64,000 nucleotides of DNA from Helicobacter pylori (GTDB taxonomy: Bacteria > Campylobacterota > Campylobacteria > Campylobacterales > Helicobacteraceae), in the NCBI RefSeq assembly GCF_016755635.1, contig NZ_CP051500.1, positions 620,001-684,000 of the forward strand, given 5' to 3'. The notes beneath the pieces are model-generated. The model did not search any database. It had not been told where the DNA came from and was given only the letters and a program-made list of their open reading frames with translations. Position numbers and translations under genes: made by a program. Of the stretch, positions 27,143 through 35,563 are shown one piece after another. The stretch's first letter is position 1. Each line of letters starts with the position of its first letter.

Positions 27143-29071
27143 TTAAACCAAAATTTGGGTTACATAAAAAGCTATCAAGGAAAACGCATACGCTACAACG
27201 GTTGTGAAGATGAATAAATACGCAACAAACTTGATCCCCCCAGCTTCCCTACCAAAAGTAATGGTCGCTGCAAAACAAGGGATATAAAACATCACAAACA
27301 CGATAAAAGCGATCCCGCTAGGCACGCTGACTTCTTTTCTTAAAATCTCTCTAAAAGCGTCAGATTTTTCATCTTGATCCCCTAAAGAAAACAACACCCC
27401 CAAAGTAGAAACCACCACCTCTTTAGCCATAAATCCGGTTACAAGCGAGACGCTCAAACGCCAATCAAAATCCATAGGGCTAAAGACTTTTTCTAAATAC
27501 GCCCCACCTCTTCCTACAATGCTATTTTTTAAATTCTTTTGATCCAATTTGGTTTTTAATTCTTTTAATTTTTCTTCTTTAGCTTCGCTTGAAAGGGTGG
27601 TGTCTTTATCCACTAACAAGCTTTCTTGTTTATAAGTTTTCATAGCCGCATCGCTTTTAGGGTATTGAGACATAAACCAGATTAAAATCGCTCCCACTAA
27701 AATATAAGTCCCGGCCTTTTTAAGGTAAGAAAGCGATTTGGTATAGATACTGAAATAGACCATTCTCCAACTAGGAAAGCGGTATTTGGGCATTTCCATG
27801 ATAAAGGATTCGGTCTGTCCTTTAAACACGCTTAATTTGAGTAATTTGGCCATCACTAATGCCACAACCGCCCCCAAAATATAAATACAAAACAGCACAA
27901 ATCCCGCGCTTGAAGAAGGGAAAAACGAGCCTACAAACAGCACATAAATAGGGAGTCTTGCCGAGCAGCTCATAAACCCAATCACAAAAAGCGTGATCAA
28001 TCGTTCGTTATAGTTTTGTAAGGTTCTTGTCGCCATGTAAGCGGGTACAGAGCAGCCAAAACCGGTGATTAAAGGGATAAAACTCTTCCCATGCAAGCCA
28101 AATTTATGCAAGATCCCATCTAATAAAAACGCTACCCTACTCATATAGCCTGTCGTTTCTAGTAAAGAAATCCCAAAATACAACACCACAATTAAAGGCA
28201 AGAATGAAACCGTCGCTCCCACTCCCCCAATAATGCCATCGCCCACCAAAGACGCTAAATCTTCATTAGCCACATTTTCTTTAACGCTATCGCTCAAAAA
28301 TTTAAACCCTGCTTCAAGCGCTTTTTGCGCTCCGCCTCCTATTAAAAAGCTCAAAGAAAAAATGATAAACATAAACCCTAAAAAAATGAAAATCCCATAA
28401 CGCTTGTGCATTAAAATCTTATCAATCTTATAGGTGTGTTCAAAGCTCGCATTTTGTTTGTTTTCATTGATCACTAATTGAGCGATTCTTTGAGCGCTCT
28501 GGCTGTATTTTAAAGACTCCTTAAAACTTTGAGACGGGACTTTTATGCTTTCATTGTTTGTAGTGTTTTGAGAATAAAGCCTGACAATTTCATCTAATAA
28601 AAGCTCTGTATTCAAGCGATCTTCTTTGGATCTTGCGCTTGTAGGTACGCACACAACCCCTAATTCTTGAGAAAGCTTTTTGGTATTGATTTTAATGCCT
28701 TCTTTTTGCGCCTCATCCCACATGTTGAGCGCAAGAAGCATTTTTTTATTCGTGTCTAACAGCTGCACGCTTAAGGCTAAATTACGCTCTAAATTGGTGG
28801 AATCCACCACATTAAGAATGAGATCGTATTGGGCTTTTTCTAAAAAATCTTTAGTAACTTTTTCTTCAGTGGTGAAGTCATTGAGCGCGTAAGTGCCAGG
28901 TAAATCAATGATAGTGATTTGACGCTCTTTGTGGATCAAACTCACTTCCATCTTATCCACGGTAACCCCGGCAAAATTCCCCACTTTCAAATGGGCGTTG
29001 CTCAAAGCGTTGATGAGGGAGGATTTCCCTACATTAGGTTGGCCCACAAGAGCGACAATGATTTCTTCCAC
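27143..29071 (-). CDS. feoB: Ferrous iron transporter FeoB
   Basis: Main inner-membrane Fe(II) importer of H. pylori. The 642-residue product has an N-terminal G domain with G1 GQPNVGKSS, G3 DLPGTYAL and G4 NMWDEA. Two Gate regions and about eight to ten membrane helices follow, including the conserved GFGCSVPAYMATR and the C-terminal FYIPCFAATITFGRE segment with its Cys. The start is GTG 29071, eight bases after GGAG; a TTG two codons upstream lies too close to GGAG. No feoA is adjacent. It is divergent from the exonuclease gene. Confidence 0.94.
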   Translation of the reverse strand: MEEIIVALVGQPNVGKSSLINALSNAHLKVGNFAGVTVDKMEVSLIHKERQITIIDLPGTYALNDFTTEEKVTKDFLEKAQYDLILNVVDSTNLERNLALSVQLLDTNKKMLLALNMWDEAQKEGIKINTKKLSQELGVVCVPTSARSKEDRLNTELLLDEIVRLYSQNTTNNESIKVPSQSFKESLKYSQSAQRIAQLVINENKQNASFEHTYKIDKILMHKRYGIFIFLGFMFIIFSLSFLIGGGAQKALEAGFKFLSDSVKENVANEDLASLVGDGIIGGVGATVSFLPLIVVLYFGISLLETTGYMSRVAFLLDGILHKFGLHGKSFIPLITGFGCSVPAYMATRTLQNYNERLITLFVIGFMSCSARLPIYVLFVGSFFPSSSAGFVLFCIYILGAVVALVMAKLLKLSVFKGQTESFIMEMPKYRFPSWRMVYFSIYTKSLSYLKKAGTYILVGAILIWFMSQYPKSDAAMKTYKQESLLVDKDTTLSSEAKEEKLKELKTKLDQKNLKNSIVGRGGAYLEKVFSPMDFDWRLSVSLVTGFMAKEVVVSTLGVLFSLGDQDEKSDAFREILRKEVSVPSGIAFIVFVMFYIPCFAATITFGREAGGIKFVAYLFIFTTVVAYAFSLIAFYVTQILV

Positions 29072-29135
29072 TTCCAATTCTCCAAATAAGTTTTTTAATT
29101 TTTGGTTATATAGTTTTGATATTAAAAGTTAGTAC

Positions 29136-29147
29136 TATAGCGCTATA
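29136..29147. promoter_or_regulatory. 12-bp palindrome between feoB and the divergent exonuclease gene
   Basis: TATAGCGCTATA is a perfect palindrome in the 136-base divergent promoter region. On the minus strand it overlaps TATAGT (29134-29139), a plausible -10 for feoB. On the plus strand TATAAT at 29161-29166 is a plausible -10 for the exonuclease gene. No regulator is assigned. Confidence 0.4.
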
Positions 29148-29207
29148 AGACTAATTGTTATATAATAAAAGCGAGACAAGAATATCAAAATGCGAAAGGG
29201 GTGTGTG

Positions 29208-30020
29208 ATGTTGTGCGTGTTTGATATAGAAACCATTCCTAGCGTGAGCTTGTGTAAAGAGCATTTTCAATTAGAAGAAAATGATGTGCTAAAAATCTGT
29301 GAACGGAGTTTTGAAAAGCAAAAAGAAAAAAGCGGGAGCGAGTTTTTGCCTCTTTATTTGCATGAAATTATCTCTATTGCAGCGGTCATAGGCGATGATT
29401 ACGGGAAGTTTATCAAAGTGGGGAATTTTGGTCAAAAACATGAAAACAGAGAAGATTTTGCGAGCGAAAAAGAGCTTTTAGAAGACTTTTTCAAATACTT
29501 TAACGAAAAGCAACCGCGCTTGATAAGTTTCAATGGCAGAGGTTTTGACATGCCCCTACTCACGCTCAAAGCCCTTAAATACAATTTAACTTTGGACGCC
29601 TTTTATAGCCAAGAAAACAAATGGGAAAATTACCGTGCGCGCTATAGCGAGCAGTTTCATTTGGATTTAATGGATAGCTTGAGCCATTATGGATCCGTTA
29701 GGGGGTTGAATTTAAATGGCGTTTGCTCCATGACGAATATTCCTGGTAAATTTGATGTGAGCGGGGATTTAGTGCATGCGATTTATTACAACCCTAAGAT
29801 AAGCCAAAAGGAGAAAAAAGAAATTATTGACAGCTATTGCCAAAGCGATGTGCTTAACACTTACTGGCTTTTTTTAAAATACGAAGTGTTAAAAGGCGCT
29901 TTAAATAAGGAGCAATACCTTGGGCTATTGAGCGATTTTTTAGAAAAATTCCCTAAAGAAAAATCCTATTCAAGCGTTTTTATTAACGCTTTAGAGAAAG
30001 AGATTAGGGAGTTTGCTTGA
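29208..30020 (+). CDS. DnaQ-like 3'-5' exonuclease (predicted PolB-type)
   Basis: The 270-residue product shows a DEDD exonuclease layout: ExoI FDIETIPS near the N-terminus, ExoII SFNGRGFDMPLL in the middle, and an ExoIII-like YCQSDVLNTYWLF with Asp near the C-terminal third. No polymerase domain is attached, so it is a stand-alone nuclease of the predicted PolB-like exonuclease family, probably cytoplasmic. The start at 29208 has AAAGGGG seven bases upstream; an in-frame ATG at 29190 lacks a site. The physiological role (repair or RNA processing) is unknown. Confidence 0.8.
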   Translation: MLCVFDIETIPSVSLCKEHFQLEENDVLKICERSFEKQKEKSGSEFLPLYLHEIISIAAVIGDDYGKFIKVGNFGQKHENREDFASEKELLEDFFKYFNEKQPRLISFNGRGFDMPLLTLKALKYNLTLDAFYSQENKWENYRARYSEQFHLDLMDSLSHYGSVRGLNLNGVCSMTNIPGKFDVSGDLVHAIYYNPKISQKEKKEIIDSYCQSDVLNTYWLFLKYEVLKGALNKEQYLGLLSDFLEKFPKEKSYSSVFINALEKEIREFA

Positions 30021-30167
30021 AACCCTAATTAAAACCCTGAAACTAGGCAAAGACTGCTTAGAAAGAAATTTTTTAAAGCGTTAGAGAAACATGAGTCTAA
30101 AGCGCGTATCTGCTTGATTTTAGATCCACACTTGAAACTGTATTGTGCAATAATCATTGAACGCTAA
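30016..30167 (+). pseudogene. Short frameshifted coding remnant
   Basis: Frame 1 from 30016 reads LETLIKTLKLGKDCLERNF. After a T6 run near 30069-30074 another frame continues KALEKHESKARICLILDPH and on to a stop at 30167, so a single-base change in the T run would give one protein-like stretch of about 50 residues. No start codon or ribosome binding site is clear. It overlaps the end of the exonuclease gene in another frame. The rest of the gap to 30301 holds only promoter-like AT-rich DNA. Confidence 0.35.
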
Positions 30168-30301
30168 AATAATATTTTTGTGAAAAAAATAAACGGATCG
30201 CCCTCAATCTAAAACAAAACCCAAAACAAAATCAAACCTGTTAGGGTGTCAATCACCTAAAAGTGATACTATGACTGATAAATCAACTTAAAGGCAAAGA
30301 C

Positions 30302-31477
30302 ATGAATGAAGTGGTTGTAGTGGCGGCAAAGCGGAGTGCTGTAGGGAGTTTTTTAGGCTCTCTAAAGAGCGTGGGCGCTAGAGAAATGGGTGTTTGCGTG
30401 CTTAAAGACGCTTTGAATGCGAGCTCTCTTAAGCCTAGCGATGTGGATTCCGTCATTTTGGGCAATGTTTTAGGCGCCGGTTTGGGTCAAAATATCGCCA
30501 GGCAGATCCAACTAGACGCTGGCATCCCTAATGACAAAAACGCTTTTAGCGTCAATATGGTTTGTGGATCGTCTATGAAAGCTATCCAGTTAGCGCATGA
30601 CAGCATCATGCTTGGGCGCGATGAGGTGGTGGTGTGCGGTGGCGTGGAGAACATGAGCAAAGCACCTTATTTGTCGTTTGACATGCGAGAGGGGAAAAGA
30701 ATGGGGAATGCGAACATGATAGACTCCATGATCCATGATGGATTATGGGATGCTTTCAATGATTACCACATGGGGATCACCGCTGATAATGTCGCTCAAG
30801 CATACCACATAAGCCGAGAAGAGCAAGATAATTTCGCACTCCAATCGCAACTCAAAGCAAGAGCCGCCATTAATGCAGGGAAATTCCAAGAAGAAATCAC
30901 GCCTATTGAAATAGCGAATAAAAAAGGCGTGGTGGTTTTTAAAGAAGACGAATACCCTAGAGACACGACTCTAGAATCCCTTGCAAAGCTCAAACCCGCT
31001 TTCAAAAAAGACGGCTCGGTAACGGCAGGAAATTCATCAGGGATCAATGATGGCGCGAGTATTATCATTTTATGCAGCGCTAAAAAAGCGCAAACATTGG
31101 GGTTAAAAACCATGGCAACTATTAAGGGGTTTGGTTTGGGTGGTTGCAGTCCGGATATAATGGGTATATGCCCTAGTATTGCGATTAAAAACAACCTTAA
31201 AAATGTCAAAATGAATCTCAATGACATCAATCTTTTTGAACTCAATGAAGCTTTCGCCGCGCAAAGTCTAGCCGTGTTAAAAGAGCTTGAATTAAACCCC
31301 AATATCGTGAATGTGAATGGAGGCGCAATAGCCATTGGCCACCCTATTGGTGCGAGCGGTGCTAGGATATTAGTGACTTTATTGCATGAAATGAAAAGAA
31401 GCGGTCATGGCGTGGGCTGCGCGTCATTGTGTGTGGGCGGCGGACAAGGGCTATCAGTGGTAGTTGAACAAAAATAA
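30302..31477 (+). CDS. thl: Acetyl-CoA acetyltransferase (thiolase)
   Basis: Splits acetoacetyl-CoA with CoA into two acetyl-CoA, or runs the reverse. The 391-residue product has the nucleophile Cys in [10 protein letters not shown], the catalytic His in [12 protein letters not shown] and the second catalytic Cys in SLCVGGGQG. It heads the operon thl-scoA-scoB-atoE, which together converts imported or acetone-derived acetoacetate to acetyl-CoA. It is also named fadA or atoB in H. pylori annotation; there are no other fatty-acid beta-oxidation genes here. AAAGGC precedes the ATG. Confidence 0.94.
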   Translation: MNEVVVVAAKRSAVGSFLGSLKSVGAREMGVCVLKDALNASSLKPSDVDSVILGNVLGAGLGQNIARQIQLDAGIPNDKNAFSVNMVCGSSMKAIQLAHDSIMLGRDEVVVCGGVENMSKAPYLSFDMREGKRMGNANMIDSMIHDGLWDAFNDYHMGITADNVAQAYHISREEQDNFALQSQLKARAAINAGKFQEEITPIEIANKKGVVVFKEDEYPRDTTLESLAKLKPAFKKDGSVTAGNSSGINDGASIIILCSAKKAQTLGLKTMATIKGFGLGGCSPDIMGICPSIAIKNNLKNVKMNLNDINLFELNEAFAAQSLAVLKELELNPNIVNVNGGAIAIGHPIGASGARILVTLLHEMKRSGHGVGCASLCVGGGQGLSVVVEQK

Positions 31478-31487
31478 GGAGAATGAG

Positions 31488-32186
31488 ATGAACAAAGTTA
31501 TAACCGATTTAGACAAAGCATTGAGCGTTTTAAAAGACGGAGATACTATTTTAGTGGGCGGTTTTGGGCTGTGCGGGATACCCGAATACGCCATTGATTA
31601 CATTTATAAGAAAGGTATTAAGGATTTGATTGTCGTGAGCAATAATTGCGGCGTTGATGACTTTGGGCTTGGCATTCTGTTAGAAAAAAAACAGATTAAA
31701 AAGATTATCGCTTCCTATGTGGGGGAGAATAAGATTTTTGAATCGCAAATGCTGAACGGAGAAATTGAAGTCGTTTTGACACCGCAAGGCACTCTGGCTG
31801 AAAACTTGCGCGCTGGAGGGGCTGGGATACCCGCTTACTACACCCCAACCGGGGTTGGGACTTTGATCGCTCAAGGCAAGGAATCAAGGGAATTTAACGG
31901 CAAGGAGTATATTTTAGAAAAAGCGATCACAGGCGATTACGGGCTTATCAAAGCCTATAAAAGCGACACTCTTGGGAACTTGGTGTTTAGAAAAACGGCT
32001 AGAAACTTCAATCCCTTGTGCGCGATGGCGGCAAAAATATGCGTCGCTGAAGTGGAAGAAATTGTCCCGGCTGGGGAATTGGACCCAGATGAAATACACT
32101 TGCCAGGAATCTATGTGCAACACATCTATAAGGGCGAGAAATTTGAAAAACGGATAGAAAAAATCACGACAAGGAGCGCAAAATGA
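31488..32186 (+). CDS. scoA: Succinyl-CoA:acetoacetate CoA-transferase subunit A
   Basis: Activates acetoacetate to acetoacetyl-CoA using succinyl-CoA, which also links to the modified TCA cycle of H. pylori. The 232-residue product has [10 protein letters not shown] near the N-terminus, the family's glycine loop. Start 31488 has AAGGAG upstream; an overlapping frame from 31464 is unlikely because it begins inside the thl stop region without a site. It overlaps scoB by 4 bases (ATGA), consistent with equal production of the two subunits. Confidence 0.94.
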   Translation: MNKVITDLDKALSVLKDGDTILVGGFGLCGIPEYAIDYIYKKGIKDLIVVSNNCGVDDFGLGILLEKKQIKKIIASYVGENKIFESQMLNGEIEVVLTPQGTLAENLRAGGAGIPAYYTPTGVGTLIAQGKESREFNGKEYILEKAITGDYGLIKAYKSDTLGNLVFRKTARNFNPLCAMAAKICVAEVEEIVPAGELDPDEIHLPGIYVQHIYKGEKFEKRIEKITTRSAK

Positions 32187-32806
32187 GAGAGGCTATCATT
32201 AAGAGAGCGGCAAAGGAATTAAAAGAGGGCATGTATGTGAATTTAGGGATAGGCTTACCCACGCTTGTGGCTAATGAAGTGAGCGGAATGAATATCGTTT
32301 TCCAAAGCGAGAACGGGTTATTAGGGATTGGCGCTTACCCATTGGAAGGGAGCGTTGATGCGGATCTCATTAATGCAGGAAAGGAAACCGTGACCGTGGT
32401 GCCGGGCGCTTCGTTTTTCAACAGCGCGGATTCGTTTGCGATGATTCGTGGGGGGCATATTGATTTAGCGATTTTAGGAGGGATGGAAGTCTCACAAAAT
32501 GGGGATTTGGCTAATTGGATGATCCCTAAAAAGCTCATAAAAGGCATGGGAGGGGCTATGGATCTGGTGCATGGCGCTAAAAAAGTGATTGTCATCATGG
32601 AGCATTGCAACAAATATGGGGAGTCTAAAGTGAAAAAAGAATGCTCCTTGCCCCTAACAGGAAAAGGCGTGGTGCATCAATTGATAACGGATTTAGCGGT
32701 GTTTGAGTTTTTTAATAACGCCATGAAATTAGTGGAATTGCAAGAGGGTGTCAGCCTTGATCAAGTGAGAGAAAAAACAGAAGCTGAATTTGAAGTGTGC
32801 TTATAG
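32183..32806 (+). CDS. scoB: Succinyl-CoA:acetoacetate CoA-transferase subunit B
   Basis: Second subunit of the CoA-transferase, 207 residues. It carries the catalytic glutamate in [10 protein letters not shown], which forms the covalent CoA thioester. [12 protein letters not shown] near the N-terminus and [14 protein letters not shown] in the middle are family signatures. It is translationally coupled to scoA and lies just before the permease gene. Confidence 0.95.
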   Translation: MREAIIKRAAKELKEGMYVNLGIGLPTLVANEVSGMNIVFQSENGLLGIGAYPLEGSVDADLINAGKETVTVVPGASFFNSADSFAMIRGGHIDLAILGGMEVSQNGDLANWMIPKKLIKGMGGAMDLVHGAKKVIVIMEHCNKYGESKVKKECSLPLTGKGVVHQLITDLAVFEFFNNAMKLVELQEGVSLDQVREKTEAEFEVCL

Positions 32807-32824
32807 CTTATAAAAGGGGTGTTG

Positions 32825-34189
32825 ATGTTTTTATTAAGGCATTTGACTTCAGCGTGCGTGTTTTTGGCGTCTAAATGTTTGCCGGACTCCTTTGTCTTGG
32901 TCACTCTTTTATCGTTTATCGTGTTTATTCTTGTTTATGGTTTGACAGGGCAAGACGCTTTTTCTGTCATTTCTAGTTGGGGGAATGGCGCTTGGACGCT
33001 CTTAGGTTTTTCTATGCAAATGGCTCTTATTTTGGTGTTGGGTCAGGCTCTAGCTAGCGCTAAATTAGTCCAAAAACTTTTAAAATATCTGGCGTCTTTA
33101 CCTAAAGGGTATTATACGGCTTTATTGTTGGTTACTTTTCTATCATTGATCGCTAATTGGATCAACTGGGGTTTTGGCTTAGTGATCAGCGCGATTTTTG
33201 CAAAAGAGATCGCCAAAAATGTTAAAGGGGTGGATTACAGGCTGCTTATTGCGAGCGCTTATTCGGGTTTTGTCATCTGGCATGGGGGTTTATCAGGCTC
33301 TATCCCCTTAAGCGTTGCCACCCAAAATGAAGATCTATCCAAAATAAGTGCCGGGGTGATTGAAAAAGCTATTCCCATCAGTCAAACGATTTTTTCTACC
33401 TATAATTTAATCATTATAGGGATCATTCTTGTAGGGTTACCCTTTTTAATGGCAATAATCCACCCTAAAAAGGAAGAAATTGTTGAGATTGACGCAAAGC
33501 TTTTAAAAAATGAATACAAGGAAACAGAACTCATTGATCACCAACAAGACAAAACGATCGCGCATTTTTTGGAAAACAGCACTCTGCTTTCTTATCTTTT
33601 GGTTTTTTTGGGTTTTGGGTATCTTGGTATTTATTTTTTTAAAGGAGGAGGGATTAGTTTAAACATTGTCAATACGATTTTCCTTTTTTTAGGGATTTTG
33701 CTCCATAAAACCCCTTTAGCTTATGTGAAAGCGATCAATCATTCCGCTAGGAGCGTGGCTGGGATTTTATTGCAATTCCCTTTTTATGCCGGGATCATGG
33801 GGATGATGGCAAGCCATAGCGTGGGGGGTCATTCATTAGCGCAAATGCTTTCTTTAGCCTTCACGCACATCGCTAATGAAAAAACTTTCGCGCTCATGAC
33901 TTTTTTGAGCGCAGGGATTGTCAATATTTTCATCCCGTCTGGCGGAGGGCAATGGGCGATTCAAGCTCCTATCATGCTCCCGGCAGGGCAAAGCTTGGGG
34001 GTGGATCCAGGCGTGGTTTCTATGGCTATTGCTTGGGGAGACGCTTGGACGAATATGATACAGCCTTTTTGGGCTTTGCCCGCTTTAGCCATTGCGGGTT
34101 TGGGTGCTAAAGATATTATGGGCTATTGCGTTTTGACTTTAATTTTTGTAGGCTTAGTCGTGTGTGGGGTGTTTTATTTTTTAGTGTGA
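32825..34189 (+). CDS. atoE: Short-chain fatty acid / acetoacetate permease AtoE
   Basis: The 454-residue product is a polytopic inner membrane protein with about ten to twelve hydrophobic segments and the conserved IPSGGGQWAIQAP and WGDAWTNMIQPFWALP segments of the AtoE family. It probably imports acetoacetate or short-chain fatty acids for the CoA-transferase and thiolase made by the same operon. ATG 32825 is placed correctly for AAAGGGG; GTG 32819 would be too close to it. Confidence 0.92.
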   Translation: MFLLRHLTSACVFLASKCLPDSFVLVTLLSFIVFILVYGLTGQDAFSVISSWGNGAWTLLGFSMQMALILVLGQALASAKLVQKLLKYLASLPKGYYTALLLVTFLSLIANWINWGFGLVISAIFAKEIAKNVKGVDYRLLIASAYSGFVIWHGGLSGSIPLSVATQNEDLSKISAGVIEKAIPISQTIFSTYNLIIIGIILVGLPFLMAIIHPKKEEIVEIDAKLLKNEYKETELIDHQQDKTIAHFLENSTLLSYLLVFLGFGYLGIYFFKGGGISLNIVNTIFLFLGILLHKTPLAYVKAINHSARSVAGILLQFPFYAGIMGMMASHSVGGHSLAQMLSLAFTHIANEKTFALMTFLSAGIVNIFIPSGGGQWAIQAPIMLPAGQSLGVDPGVVSMAIAWGDAWTNMIQPFWALPALAIAGLGAKDIMGYCVLTLIFVGLVVCGVFYFLV

Positions 34190-34313
34190 GTTTTTTATGC
34201 CTAAAACCATGCTCTTTTCAATGGGGTAAGTTTTCTCTTTTTACCCTTTAAACGCTCTTGCAATTAAGCCTTATTTCGTTACAATAACCCCCATAATAAC
34301 CTAAGGAAGTGTT

Positions 34314-35315
34314 TTGTTTTTCAAATTTATTTTATGTTTATTATTAGGAATGTTTGCATGGGCAAAAGAGGATATTCCTACCCCATTAACGCCCTCTAAA
34401 CGCTATTCTATCAATTTGATGACTGAAAATGATGGTTATATCAACCCTTACATTGATGAGTATTATACTGCAGGCAATCAAATAGGCTTTTCTACTAAAG
34501 AGTTTGACTTTTCTAAAAATAAAGCGATGAAATGGTCTTCGTATTTAGGGTTTTTTAATAAAAGCCCTAGGGTTACTCGTTTTGGCATTTCCCTCGCCCA
34601 GGACATGTATACCCCTTCGCTTAAAAACAGAAAACTGGTGCATTTGCATGACAACCACCCTTATGGGGGGTATTTACGGGTGAATTTGAATGTGTATAAC
34701 CGCCATAAAACTTTCATGGAGTTATTCACGATTTCTTTAGGCACGACAGGGCAAGATTCTTTGGCCGCTCAAACGCAGCGTCTCATTCATAAATGGGGTC
34801 ATGACCCCCAATTTTATGGCTGGAACACGCAGCTCAAAAACGAATTTATCTTTGAATTGCACTACCAATTGCTCAAAAAAGTCCCCCTTTTAAAGACTCG
34901 TTTTTTTTCTATGGAGTTAATGCCTGGGTTTAATGTGGAATTGGGTAATGCGAGGGATTATTTCCAACTCGGATCGCTCTTTAGGGCTGGGTATAACTTG
35001 GACGCTGATTATGGTGTCAATAAGGTCAATACCGCTTTTGATGGGGGCATGCCTTATAGCGATAAATTTTCCATCTATTTTTTTGCAGGGGCTTTTGGGC
35101 GCTTCCAACCCCTTAACATCTTCATTCAAGGCAATAGCCCTGAAACTAGGGGCATTGCTAATTTGGAATACTTTGTTTATGCCAGTGAAATAGGAGCGGC
35201 TATGATGTGGCGTAGCCTCAGGGTGGCTTTTACGATCACTGATATTAGTAAAACCTTTCAATCCCAGCCTAAGCACCACCAGATCGGCACTTTAGAATTG
35301 AATTTCGCCTTTTGA
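34314..35315 (+). CDS. lpxR: Outer membrane lipid A 3'-O-deacylase LpxR
   Basis: The 333-residue product has a signal peptide (1-17, ending AWA) and belongs to the LpxR family (DUF2219). Visible features are the N-terminal NLMTENDGY with Asn39-Asp40 and the FYGWNTQLKNE segment at about 167-177. It ends in a beta-strand finishing NFAF with a terminal Phe, as in outer membrane barrels. In H. pylori this enzyme removes 3'-linked acyl chains, giving tetra-acylated lipid A with low endotoxin activity. The start is TTG with AAGGAAG upstream. A G6 run at 34665-34670 is in frame. Confidence 0.88.
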   Translation: MFFKFILCLLLGMFAWAKEDIPTPLTPSKRYSINLMTENDGYINPYIDEYYTAGNQIGFSTKEFDFSKNKAMKWSSYLGFFNKSPRVTRFGISLAQDMYTPSLKNRKLVHLHDNHPYGGYLRVNLNVYNRHKTFMELFTISLGTTGQDSLAAQTQRLIHKWGHDPQFYGWNTQLKNEFIFELHYQLLKKVPLLKTRFFSMELMPGFNVELGNARDYFQLGSLFRAGYNLDADYGVNKVNTAFDGGMPYSDKFSIYFFAGAFGRFQPLNIFIQGNSPETRGIANLEYFVYASEIGAAMMWRSLRVAFTITDISKTFQSQPKHHQIGTLELNFAF

Positions 35316-35505
35316 TTTAATATCAGTTTAATATTTTTCTTCCTATATGATATTTATATGATATTTTTGGGCAATTTAAGATGAATATCGGTAGCGTTTT
35401 AAATGAATTTGTTACTACTTTTCACTTTATTACACCAAATTTTCCCTTATTAAAAACAACTTTGAAATAAATGATTTCCATTTAAAAATCAGCCCTACAA
35501 TTCGA

Positions 35506-35531
35506 ATAGGTTACCTTGATAGGTTACCTCG
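35506..35531. promoter_or_regulatory. Tandem 13-bp repeat with palindromic core before acxA
   Basis: Two adjacent 13-base units (35506-35518 and 35519-35531) differ at one position. Each contains AGGTTACCT, a palindrome around a central T (35508-35516 and 35521-35529). The pair lies 32 bases upstream of the acxA ATG, the right place for an operator or leader element. The rest of the 248-base gap is AT-rich. Confidence 0.5.
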
Positions 35532-35563
35532 AGCAACACTTTAATACTTAAGGAGTCTAAAAA

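Noticed and set aside
30796-31335. Minus-strand ORF of 179 codons inside the thiolase gene
   Set aside because: Antisense shadow of a conserved enzyme, without start signals.
34665-34670. G6 run in lpxR as an on/off switch
   Set aside because: Too short for typical H. pylori slippage and the frame is open.
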